NCBI GenBank assembly: GCA_026120185.1
Contig: JANUWF010001165.1
Location: 2,356,001 to 2,420,000 of the forward strand
Direction of reading: 5' to 3'
Source of the DNA: Voacanga thouarsii
Lineage: Eukaryota; Streptophyta; Magnoliopsida; Gentianales; Apocynaceae
DNA length: 64,000 nucleotides
Shown here: in pieces, positions 33,398 through 44,521 of the stretch
Numbering within the stretch: position 1 is the stretch's first letter
Layout: each line of letters opens with the position of its first letter
Notes under the pieces: model-generated
The model's database searches: none
Seen by the model: only the letters and a program-made list of their open reading frames with translations
Told to the model about the DNA's origin: nothing
Position numbers and translations under genes: made by a program

Positions 33398-34183
33398 TCA
33401 CGGGGATCCAGTAGTGAAATATGGATAATTAATGGAAGTTTTGAAAGACATTCTGACATTATTGATTATTTGATATAAAAATCCCCCCAAAAGGATCACA
33501 TCTCTATTTGCTAATAGCCTGAGCTTATTAAAATGATGAAAGGCATTTTGAGTAGAAGAAGATACAGTTGAAGTTCTCTCACAAGGAAACAACAAAATAT
33601 CAATAGTATCAGATCCTATCTTTCTGGAGTCATGACCACCCAAACATTTTTTTCATATTGTAATATAGGAATCTTTATTCTCTACTTTTCATAAGTGCCT
33701 ATTGTCCATAAAATAATCCTAGCTGACCCTACACACAGGCATCAGTTTATTTAAGAATATTTACCAAAAATATAACTTCATCATTTATTGTGATAATGTT
33801 ACCTTCTGATTAGACCTTGCATTATCTTGTCGAGATCTTCTGAAAGAGAAGCTTGCAATCTCTCTGCTGTTACTTTTGCCTCCTTTTCTCTACTGAAAGA
33901 ATCTAGAGCTTCCTGAAAGAATCAAGATTGTCTATAGCAACCAAAACTAAATGTTTTTGGAACAATGCATTTCTTGTGGTAAACTTACTAGTTTGTTAGA
34001 TTCTTGTTTTGCAAATTTTTCTTGTAATGCCATATAACTAGAAACATTTTCAATCACCATTGGAGTCATCTCATTAAATGTAAGATGATCACAAAAGACA
34101 CAGGGTAAAACTAAAAAGCGAACAAAACAACATTTCCTATTAGCAATACTTACCTTATAGTTAAACTTGTTCTTAATTTTCAA
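33398..34183 (-). pseudogene. Possible second captured gene fragment (coiled-coil-like), family not recognized
   Basis: Minus-strand stretches look like exons with plausible splice signals. One ends NKRLKIKNKFNYK before a GTAAGT donor (near 34153). The next carries VIENVSSYMALQEKFAKQES before another GTAAGT (near 33988). The next follows a TTTCAG acceptor and reads EALDSFSREKEAKVTAERLQ, ending before GTAAC (near 33804). A further frame at 33398-33643 reads TIDILLFPCERTSTVSSSTQ. The third exon is rich in charged and Leu/Ala residues and resembles a coiled coil. The gene identity is unknown, and whether 33398-33643 belongs to the same gene is uncertain. Confidence 0.5.
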
Positions 34184-35020
34184 CCTTTTGTTAAGAAATG
34201 CTTTAACACACTCTGTTTACTAAACTCAATCACACCACAATCTAATCTAGCAGTGCATCGATTAGCAAATAAGAAAACACACAGACATAGAGAAAAATAA
34301 TAACAATAACAAAAAATTGACAAAACGAACCATCACTGAGAAGAAGCATGCATAAACAGACTATTTGATGCTTATTATTATGGAAATTTGAGGCTAAAGA
34401 AGAGATGAAATCAATTGAAGTGAGGATTTGTGTAGCTTTATATATGAGAACGAGAAAAAAACATGGTGAAATTTGATTTGTGCATTAACTAATAGACCTA
34501 GGATTCTGACATATATACATAATACAAAGTGTTTTTGAATGATGCAATCTATCTCTAATTCAAAGAGAAATAGCCAAACCCTCAGTCTCTTTCCATAGGT
34601 CCCTGATCTTTGCTGCAAACCTTCCCCATGGTCTCTTCCTTGTGCGACGAAATCTGATCTATTTAGATCCTCTATTTCTATCCGCTTCCCCAGCCGCCAT
34701 CACCACCATTACTGCTACCTCACGAGAGAGGAGTATTTTGTAGATTCTTTATGAATATGAGCATGCTAAACATTTTGTAAATAATGGTGAGGATGGAAGA
34801 ACTCTTCCAGCAAAACCTAATTTTTTCTGCAAGCAACATATGAACAGAGTTGAAAATCAACAAGAACTATAAGAATTGCAATTTTGAGGATTTTCAACCA
34901 AGATGGAGAGAGATTGATTAAAACTTGCCCTTAATCTCACGTTTTTTTTTTTTTTTTTGTGGAGAAAACTTCTAAAGGGACATCTTTTCTTTCTTTATGG
35001 CAAGAAAGTGTCACAAAAGA
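34184..35020. other. CACTA interior, no gene assigned
   Basis: AT-rich sequence with a frame at 34394-34618 (minus) that has no recognizable domain. A GC-richer stretch at about 34620-34740 could be an exon or leader of the captured minus-strand gene. A T-homopolymer lies at about 34941-34959. Confidence 0.4.
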
Positions 35021-35210
35021 TATGCTATTTTTCGTGACATTAAAATGTGCACAATAATACATGAATTTGAATTATCTTAATAAAACTACATCATTTTGTT
35101 TTTATTATAATGGCGTGAATAAAACTAGAGTCATTATAGGTATTCTATTATGACACTTTATAAAAAGGGTCGTTAAAAACATGTCAAGAAAGTCATTTTT
35201 TCTTGTAGTG

Positions 35211-35702
35211 TCAAACTAAACGAGTCAAATAATACTCAAATACCAATACATAAACAAGATTAATCCAAATTCTCAAGTCTTGAAAAATATCCTATCCAAT
35301 AAACCAAATTAATAAAAATCCACTAAATGAATGACAACAATTAATGTCCAAGTAAGAAAAAGAATTACATCCTTGATAAACAATGAAAACCACTTTTTCA
35401 GAAAAATGATATGGAAAATATCTTCAATACCTACATTCTCCCCCCACACTTAAACTGGACATTGTCCTCAATGTCCAAGGATACAACAATGAAAGCAAAG
35501 GCAAGAAGATCAAAATAAATAAAGAAGAAGAGTGAAGAAAAGAAAATACCTCCATGACATATTAGGTCCAACATGTGCAATTCCACCACAAGAGTAGTTA
35601 TTAGAGATGTCACAAGAGTATCTAACTTAAAAGAAACAAAAACAAGAAAACATAAATCTAGAAAAAGAAAAAGAAAAGCAACAGAAAAATAAATGACAAG
35701 CA
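35211..35702 (-). other. Athila/Tat 3' region with a second PPT-like motif
   Basis: Internal sequence of the Athila/Tat element downstream of the integrase end. On the minus strand GGACATTGAGGACAATGTCC is followed by AGTTTAAGTGTGGGGGG (about 35440-35485), a duplicate of the TTTAAGTGTGGGGG found at the true PPT. The frame at 35431-35703 has no domain. Confidence 0.65.
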
Positions 35703-35880
35703 TTAAAAAGAAATCAGAAAAAAGAATCGTGGATCATAGAGGAAAATATCCATATGATCCAATGTGTCAAAAGTTTCACCAAAATAATACCTCATCCTAT
35801 TTCTATTGACTTTGAAAGTACTGTTAGCCGGGTAAGAGACTTCAAGTGTACCAAAAAGAAAAACCTTAGTCTCCACATAC
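35703..35880 (-). pseudogene. Athila/Tat integrase C-terminus, distal piece
   Basis: The minus-strand peptide ETKVFLFGTLEVSYPANSTF then KVNRNRMRYYFGE matches the C-terminal end of plant Athila/Tat integrases (a GA(V/L)E...F.VNG.R...Y pattern). It continues the frame of 39250-39455, from which it is separated by the solo LTR at 35881-39244. Confidence 0.75.
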
Positions 35881-38800
35881 TGTAATACCCCACCCAAAAC
35901 CACCTTTGACCTATGGGGAAAATCCATGCATTGCATAGTATTTCGCATTTCATGTGATACCTTAAAATTATTTTTGCATAGGTGCATGTGAATTTCAAGG
36001 TTGTGCTTGCATTAAATTATTTAAATGTGTTGTTGTATTATTTGAGAGTTGTTTTAAGTGAAGTTTAGTAGAGGAGATGGAAGGATGAGAATTGGGCTAA
36101 AAAGAATGTCCTAGAGAAATATTAGCATCGGAGTTGATTTGAAATAGCGGTTAGGTTTGGTGATTTTCCTTGATGACCCGAATTCGAATCTTACCTCTTG
36201 CGAATCTTAGTTTTCCTTTTGAATTCTTTTCCCTAGACTTCTTCATGCTTTGGCCAAAAAACCCTAGCCATCCTAGTGAATTTTCAGCGCCATCTTCCAA
36301 GGAGATAAATCTCCATATTTATCTCCTAAATTCAAGGACTTTTGATAAGGATAAAGTTTAATTTTACTTTCAGCTTTTGTCTTCTTTGATTTTTGAAAAA
36401 CCCTAGCTAGAGCAACTAAAATCCAGCTTGTTTTAATTCATCAGATTTTATATTAGATAGCTGGAATTAATTTGTTATTTTTCTAGAAAGATATCTTGTT
36501 GATTTTGAACATAGAACCCTAGCTAAAAATCTGGAAATTTTTCCAGCTTTGTGTCGCCACCTTTGGAGCATTCCTAGCTCAATTCAAACTCTTCCAAGAC
36601 TATGGAAATCTTATCCAAATCCTTTAGCAAATCAGATTTTATTTTAATCCTAAACTAACTAAGTTTTACTCTTTCATTTTTCTGCAGAATTTCGGCAGCC
36701 TTGTGCATGCACAAGTTGCATGAAAAGTCCTGCACTCCTAAGTGCAATCAAACTCTTCATACCCTAGCTCAAAGTACCTAGAACACCTCTCACCAAATCA
36801 GATTACTTTAACGACACAAAATCAGATTTTATCCACCAAAAATTCCAGAATTTCAACCAGCTTTGCATCAAGAATTTCGACCAGCTTTACACCAGAATTT
36901 TCGGCCAGCTTTGCTTAGTGCAATGCACGAAAATTATGCACTGCAAAACATACCAAAACTCCTTGTTGATTAAGCCAAACCACAGCACCTAAAACTGTTG
37001 TTTTTTCCCTCTGTATTGTGGACAGAATAGAAGCCTAAAAACAGTCCAGAAATTTTACTTTTTGCTCACAGATTTCGTGCAGAATTTCTAGTTACCAAAG
37101 CTGCACAAACTCTTTCTTGTTTTGGCCAAAAACCTGAACACGCACAGCCCTATTCTTGAGCATTATTGTGGCCAGCATAGAGGAACAATTCTAGATTATT
37201 TTCTCCTCTTAAACCCTCTAAAATTTGGCTAGCAACAAGGGTACAGCAAGCTGCAATTTTTCACCATTGCTGTCCAAGAAACCTAGAGCCATTAGGAGTC
37301 CTTCTTAGCACCAACTTTTAACCCTAAATCAAATTCTTCTAACCCTAAACCAAAGTAGCTGGCTATTCCAACCTTACTACACGAAAATTCCAGCAAAAAA
37401 TCTCCTACAATTTTCGAAAAACACAAGAGCAATTCCTAGCAAAAAACCGATCACACCCTAAGGTAAGCAAAAATCATCTCAACCTCTTGATTCCTTTCTT
37501 CCATTAATTCTTCTCTTCTTCTTCCCTTGAATCGCACTACATAGAGGCTGATTTCATCCTCTTTATCTACTTTCAATTAAAAGGAGGTAAAGAAGACATC
37601 TTTTCTCTTCTTCTCAAACGAACTCGGGACGATCACCATAGGAGTATTGAGATCTTGTTAACTCGGTGGTTATAAGGTAAGGGAATTCTTACCCTTAATG
37701 TCTAAATTAAAATCTAAGGAGATTGATGAGGTCTATGGAAGCATGATAGCATGATATATGTGCTTAGTTGGGATAGATGAATATTTTGAGTCGAGTAATT
37801 AATTAAGTATATTCGATGGATAGTAATGCCATGCTTTATTGTGATAATGATGGATGTGAATTGTGATGGTCAAATCAAGACCTTTTTGATATATTATTCA
37901 TATCTTCGATGGATATATGTTCATAGTGTATGTACTTTGAGGATTACATGATTTATTTGAAGTTAGATAATAGATCATGATTTGTTATGGGAATAAATGA
38001 GTTTAATGCATGTTTGAATTGATTGAGACCATAATCATGATATTATGTGATTCTAGATCAGGAGGGTATTGAAAGAAGCAAGCTGTGATTTTAACTTGTT
38101 TATTTGAGGTATATCAAGTAAGTCCTTGCATAAACTCTTCCGTTCAATATTTATGATGGCAAGTTGAATGTTGTAAAGCTATTGTTGAACTATGTTTGCT
38201 TGGGTTGTAAACGTAGATGTATATTCTCTAAACGATTTTGTCAAACTAATGATTTTTATCAAGAATTGTTCTTTTCTCAACGTTTTAGAAAATTCTTTTA
38301 AAGAAAAGCATGTTTAGCAAAGCCAGGGTTTGGAAATATTGTGAATCAGGAATTGACGGATATGTTCGTTGAGTACTCAATAAGGGTAGGCTAACAATAC
38401 TAGTCTTGAAGGGCTAGAGTAAGTTTTCTAGCAGGGAGTTACCTCCAGATGATAAGCTCTGCTTGAAAAGGTGATAGTATTGGTTGGTCAGGCCGGTCCG
38501 AGCTAGCATTTGTACATGGTATGGTATTATCTTTTTCTCGGCATGGACACCCGGATGGTTTTGTTGGGTGAAGAGATGGAGGAGTATATCACTCGGTGGG
38601 CTGTACACTCACCTTGATCAGAATGCCCAATGTGTGGTAATGTGGTCCAGGCAAGGTGCACAAAGTGTGGTTCCTTGTCCTTTTCTTGTCATGGTGCACA
38701 AAGTGTGGTGCCTTAACCGTTTTCTTATTATGGAACCCAAAGTGTGGTGACATGACTACTTATTCGAGTGGATGATTTATTTTGTACAAAGTATGACAAT

Positions 38801-39244
38801 GAGAAAAACCCACTCCTTGCAAAGAGAAAATTATTTATGACTTGCTAAATATTTCTGCAAATGTTTTCACTATGCATATACGAACTGTTCAAAGTACCAT
38901 GTGCACACACAGGACTTACTGAGATTTAATCTCACACTGTTTTAAATCATGTTTTCAGGACATAGATTGTGTTGAGCAAGCGGGACCTATGATAGTTGAA
39001 GCTTTTGATAATTTCCATTATGTTTTAAGAGACAATTGTTGATTTAAGCTTCTAGATCGGATGTTTATTTTTATTTAGTTTTGCTCCAGTTTGAGCCTGA
39101 TGTAATAAGAGTTTTCCGTTATTTGTCTAAGTTTGATTTCTTAGGTTTGTCTTTATATTTTATACCTCATTTTAAAGACCTATTGTCCTCCGGGACGGGG
39201 CGACATCCCCGTCTTTTTAGGGTACGTAGTAGTGGGGTGTTACA
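35881..39244 (+). mobile_element. Solo LTR, third chromovirus-like LTR family (3364 bp)
   Basis: It starts TGTAATACCCC and ends GGGGTGTTACA, with the duplication CATAC on both sides (35876-35880 and 39245-39249). It lies in the integrase C-terminal codons of the Athila/Tat element. Its 3' part shares GAGTACTCAATAAGGGTAGG and the final GGACGGGGCGACATCCCCG block with the Del-type LTRs, while the rest is diverged. It has a tRNA-like D-arm and B box (36145-36154; 36180-36190), splice-donor-like TAAG|GTAAGC (GT at 37463), and a GTGTGGT-rich triplicate at about 38630-38755 (CACAAAGTGTGGT...). Confidence 0.92.
39179..39200 (+). other. Conserved 3'-LTR hairpin, third family
   Basis: GTCC (39185-39188) pairs with GGAC (39193-39196) around TCCG. 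The outer CC (39179-39180) can pair with part of GGGG (39197-39200). As in copy 1, GGGGCGACATCCCC offers an alternative stem. Confidence 0.5.
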
Positions 39245-39249
39245 CATAC

Positions 39250-39455
39250 GACCCTGACCATTTTGATTTCAACTTACCCGGAAAGAGTCACAAGTGAGAA
39301 TTAAACAACAACCCTTAATTACCTTCTTTAAACACCTGGGATTGAGCAATATCTTTGTCATGCTCCCGTTTTACCCAATCTTTGTAGATTAGAGAATTAT
39401 CATATGCAGCCATGCACAATTTATCCAATGCCGTTCCATGTTCCAATTGGCCATC
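39250..39455 (-). pseudogene. Athila/Tat integrase C-terminus, proximal piece
   Basis: The minus-strand translation reads ALDKLCMAAYDNSLIYKDW, HDKDIAQSQVFKEGN, stop, LLFNSHL, stop, LFPGKLKSKWSG. LFPGKLKS(R/K)WSGP is the hallmark of Athila/Tat integrase C-termini. The two in-frame stops show decay. The catalytic core is absent, because sequence upstream passes straight into the leader next to the PBS. Confidence 0.82.
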
Positions 39456-39708
39456 TCACCTACATAAAGGACATTTTTAGTACTATATATACTACTGGAA
39501 CATTAAATCAAGTTAGTTAGTTAAGGTACATGTTCATAAATTAAGTTAGAAAAATTACAACATGTAGGGAAATTAAATTACAACAACACAAGAAAACAAA
39601 ATATGGTACCTATTCATACAAGGAATATATATACATATTTAATAGAGACATATAAACATATAAACGTGGTTAAATCAACAAAATCTTAGCTTTCATAATA
39701 CTGTTCTT
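39456..39708 (-). other. Athila/Tat 5' leader remnant
   Basis: AT-rich sequence between the PBS and the integrase remnant. Gag, protease, RT, RNase H and the integrase core should lie here but are deleted. Confidence 0.6.
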
Positions 39709-39721
39709 GGTAATGGCGCCA
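39709..39721 (-). promoter_or_regulatory. Athila/Tat primer binding site
   Basis: On the minus strand TGGCGCCATTACC follows the LTR end (...ACACATCA) after a short AGTTTT spacer. TGGCGCC(G/A)TT(G/A)CC is the common PBS-region form in this group of plant elements. Confidence 0.75.
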
Positions 39722-40294
39722 AAAACTTGATGTGTAAATTTTGGGTTTATAAAAATTATCAAATTTAAATCCATCATTTAGTTAAGTTTTAATTAAAATA
39801 TTAATCCCAAAATACACATACAAGACAGTACACTCATCGCGAGCATAGTATAGAGAATTAACGAGTATCAATCTTCAAAGAAACAAGTATGCACTCATCA
39901 CTTTTCATTCATTGTTTAACCAACCTAATATTGTGATAAAATAAGAAAAATAAGAAATATATATACAACTCAAGGATGAAAGAATATGTAATTAGACAAA
40001 TATTCTTGAAAACATGACTATGAACTACTTGGTAATTATCACAATTAGTTATTATTCTGGTCTCATGAAGGGTTTAAAATAGACCCACTTCGTTTGCAAT
40101 TTATGGAGTCACTATCTTCTAGTTAAATTAGTGAACATATTCTATCTCAATCAATTTATCCAAAAAATGCATTAAAATCAATCCTCATATAAACTCCTAT
40201 ATACTAGGTGATTTAAAACATGAAATTAGTCAATAAATTCATATTCTAGCAATCATCAACCAACCTTTGATTACGTATGTTATTAACAATTAAC

Positions 40295-42011
40295 TATTAG
40301 AATCCTTTAATGAATCAAATATGCATCATGCAGCGCAAATAAAAGGATCCTAGACAAGAGGACCGCATGTGTGTGTTGATACGAATAAAAAAAAAAAAGG
40401 AAGATATACCTTTTTCAGATGTCTATGATGTTCAAAGATTTCCTTTATGTTTGAAGGCGCGATCCAACAACCCCGCGTGCAACAACGGATTGAGGCTTCT
40501 CCTGGATTGATCAAGTGAAACCACCACAACTCAAGCACAGAGTTGTATCTAACAGTATCCACATGAGGTATTCTCTCAAGGAAAACCAAAAAATTCTCTG
40601 CTAGGAGAACTTCTTAGCGGCTAGGGTAAATCATAGAGAAGAGAAGGAATAGTTGTATGTATGTAATCCAAGAGAACAACTTTTTTCTGTGTGTGTTTTT
40701 TTTCTTTTAAAAAACAAACACAGCTTATTCTTTGTGAAAATTCCCAGAAAACAACATGGATCAAATGTCTTGGGAATTCTAAAAGAATTAGAATTCTTTA
40801 ATTGTAATTGGAACTTCCAAGTCCTCGCAATTACAATTTGGCCCAAAAAGCTTCTACTTCTCACAATTAACCCCATAATGTTATCAAATAATATCTCGTG
40901 TGCATAATCCTCTATTATGTGTGACCTATTAGGTTTTACAGTCTATTGGTAACAAAATATGAATTAATCCAAACGTCTTTGAGATTAATAATCCTTAACA
41001 ATTTAGAATTAATTTATTAATTCTAATCAAAATTGGTTTATTAATTCATGAATTAAGAAAAACATATTCAACAGATCATGAGCGGTATCTAGCAAGACAT
41101 CATGACCACCCAAGAATCTAGGAAGTTAAGTGGCTTGACATGAACCCTTCAATAACAAACTACATTGCAGTAAATTCCTTTCACTATACAATATCTCATT
41201 CGGTTTTGAGTACAGAATTAGTGCCAACTCCCTCTAGAATATAAATTAATTCTAGCTAGAATATAGTAGTACTTATACCAGGAATCCATTACACTACATG
41301 TGTATCAATTGGAACTGTTTCCAATACACATTTAGCTTGGCCAAGGATTTCACAAGTAGTAATTCCAACAAGTGGCCGTGAGATATTCGCCCTACTATTA
41401 GGAATGGTGAATCTTTTATTAACACTCTCAAGTACTTTCGTTTACCTCATATTGTATCCAATATACATCCCATAGGCAGCCCTTGATCTGGCTCCAGAGA
41501 TTATAATCAAAGTACAATGCTCAACAAACAATGTATCGTTGAGATCTCAAGTCTAAGGAGACTTGCACGTTTACTATAGCGAGATTTTATCACTGGCATT
41601 GAATAATCATCCATGTGATTATCTCATAGCTTGGTCATCCAATGTACTTGTTCTATTAACAAGTATTCACGTGTTAACTTTGAGTATCATAATACTCGCA
41701 GATGTGAGAATCACCGCCTGATCAGATTAGGAAGTCTAACACGTGCTAGTTTTAACGGATTAATAATGTCCTATCTTATTAATACTACGGCTGGGGATTA
41801 TTTAAGTACTAACACAATACAGTATAGTAGGAATCTCATATTATGATTTCTATCATTACTTTCTTTACACAGTGTTGTATTAGGGACTTTATCTAACAGT
41901 TATTTCAATAACATAAAGAAGACAACCTAAAATACAATAATGCCTTATATTATAAAACAAATGGGTCATATACAAATTACAAGTAATTGTTTCTAGGGCA
42001 CAATATTTATA
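40295..42011 (-). mobile_element. Copia solo LTR (1717 bp), same family as 931-2640
   Basis: The edges are TATTAGAATCC and CACAATATTTATA, flanked by TTAAC (40290-40294 and 42012-42016). Long stretches match the LTR at 931-2640 in the same orientation, including ATTAATCCAAACGTCTTTGA and CAGATCATGAGCGGTA. The terminal TG/CA bases have mutated. Length is within 7 bp of the other copy. Confidence 0.88.
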
Positions 42012-42532
42012 TTAACCCCCTTTTTCAGGCAAGTTAATAACAAAAACTAATCAACCAACTTCGTACGCGAAACAAGCAATCAAATACCAAGAATAATAAT
42101 TAACTAACCAAAAGACTAAACCATTTAATAAATCATGAATCCAAAAAAAATGTTAAATTACAATGGAAATATTAAATACATAATTGTTTAAGAAAGAGAA
42201 AATAAAGGTAAAAAAAAGCACTCATAGACAAGCATCATTCTTCTCTTTTGAAGACTTTCTTGAACAATCATCCTTGATTTAATGAATTCCTCCTTTAATG
42301 GGTGATTTTCTAATTTGATCCTTCAATTCCCTCTTTTGTCTTGTGTTCTTCTTGTTTAAATAGGCTCTCAAGATGCTAAAATTTATTCCCTAAGAGTTCT
42401 GGGCCGAGTAAAGATTAGAAATATACCAAAACTCTTGAAAGTTACCAAACCAACCCAAAAATTAGAAAACACACCGACATGGACTAGAGAGGAGCCAACA
42501 TCGGCTTGGAGGGTTATGGCTGGCACAATCCT

Positions 42533-44482
42533 TATAAAACCCCAACAAAAACTAACCTTAGAGTAAGGGGGTTGGGATGTATATCATATTTTCTTGCATG
42601 CATAAATATATTTTTATATGATTTTATGTGCTTTGGATATGTAATTTGTAGCCTAGATGGCTCGATTGTGGTTGTTGAGTGAGAAGGGCAAAATAGTAAT
42701 TTTACTTGAGGAGGAATTAGGGAGATAGCTTGAGGATTAAATAGGAAAAATATTTGGGAGAGAAAATAAGAACAAGAGTTGTTGTGGTTTAGTGGTTAGA
42801 GCTTTGGAATAATTCCTTGAGGTCTTGAGTTCAAATTCCATCATTGGAGTTTTAGCATGATTAAATTTTATTTTGTGCTAGGTAGGCTATATTTCAGCCC
42901 TTGCATGCCTTAGGGAAGAGTAGGAGTGTTGTCCTAGGGGAGACATGATAGGAATGTCCTAATCCTACTCTTGTGTCCTACAATAATTTCTAAGGGATTC
43001 ATACCCTTCTTGATCTCTAACTTTCCTTAGTTCTTAATCAATTACGTTGTTCCATTTATCTAAGCCATTTTATTTCCAGGAAATTTCCAGCAAGCTTCTT
43101 TAATCTTGGAGTGTTGAAAATGTCTGTGTGAGGATGTCTCCTTGACCAAAAATTGGGAGAAGTTGTGCAAGGTTCCCAAGAGAATTAATTTCCATGGTTG
43201 CACCTTCAAACTCCAACCTATGTGGGTTCATCTTCTTCATGTAGTAAACTGGAAATTTTTCCAGCTTGTTGATCAGTCCAATAGTTGAAACTTTCAGCCA
43301 CCATTCCCTCTCAAATGCTGCCAGAAAAATGACCATTTTATTAAGCTTGAGGACTAGAAATTCCAGCCAAAACCAGACTGTTCAAAAAACTATGCAAACT
43401 AGAAAATTTTCTGGACAGTTTTCACAGCTTAGTGAGTCAAAAACTAAGCTGTTTCTTCCAGGTTTTCAACCGGCAATCCAACCTTGTTTTTCCTCCATAA
43501 AAAAGGCTGGAAATTAGCCTTAAAGGACCCTCCAATGGCCCTTCAAACCTTCTGCAAGCTGACTGAAATATGGCAGGAGAATCTACCCAGAAATTCCAGC
43601 AAGCTTGCGAAAAACCTGATCAGAATTTCCAGCTTGTTTCTTCTTCACCCTTATCCGAAAACTCATCCTATTTTCTGTGCAAACTCATCCTGATCAGCCA
43701 TGAAATGAGCTCCATCATCTTCTCTAGAGTTCTGCACGAAAAACAGCTCCTTGGCTGCTCCTAAAATCTCTCCATCAATCACTCCAATCAAACCATTAAT
43801 TGAAGTCTAGAATTTCAGCAAGATATTTCAGCAAACTACCATAGATTAACTCTCAAACAACCAAAAAATTCCTTCACCATTGTACACCATATTTTTTGCC
43901 ACTCTAAATCTCCTTCAAACATCATTCATCTCAGCAAAAATCACAGCCAGGCAGCCAGCCATTGAAGCTTCCAAAAGCTCTCCATTAACCAAGATCTTCT
44001 TACCATATTTGTTTCCAAAATTGATTCCCTAAAATATTCTTTTTGAATTTCAAACAACCAGCCTTCCTTTTCCTCTCAAATCTGAAAATCCAATTACCAA
44101 AAACCATTCAAACAATTCGGCTACCCTTCTCCCACAGAATTTCGGCCAGCTTCAACCAATTTCTCTCCATTCTCTCCAAACCTTCAAGAATATCAAGAAC
44201 ACCAATAACACCTACTAACATTCTCACACCTAAAACCACTCCAAACCTCTCCAATCTTCTCCAAAAACTCCAAATCACACCTACTCAACCCCTTGAAACC
44301 ACTTTTGCAATTTTGAACATCAAATACTGAAATCAAAGTCTCACTTTTGGATTAAAAACCAGAATTTTCTTGAAGGCTCAAGAGCACCTTCAAGGTAGGC
44401 ATGAACGATCATTCATCTTCAATTCTTAATGAATACACACACACACACACATATATATGTATGTATACTACTTTCTCTTTCA

Positions 44483-44521
<39 letters not shown>

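Larger units (their letters stand above)
27203..35210. mobile_element. CACTA DNA transposon carrying captured gene fragments (8.0 kb)
   Basis: The left end is CACTACAAGAAACAAGGGC. The right end read in reverse is CACTACAAGAAAAAATGAC, so the terminal inverted repeat is identical over 12 bp and then similar. Subterminal repeats rich in TGACAC/GTGTCA-type motifs lie at both ends (27230-27680; about 35020-35190). The flanking trinucleotides are TAA and TCA, not an exact duplication. No transposase was recognized; the interior holds an RKD-like pseudogene (31752-32870, plus), a gene-like fragment (33398-34183, minus), a compound microsatellite and a solo LTR. It is therefore non-autonomous. It lies inside the Athila/Tat element. 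Confidence 0.85.

Noticed and set aside
27200..35213. Exact 3-bp target duplication for the CACTA element
   Set aside because: The flanks are TAA and TCA. The element call rests on the terminal and subterminal repeats, not on a duplication.
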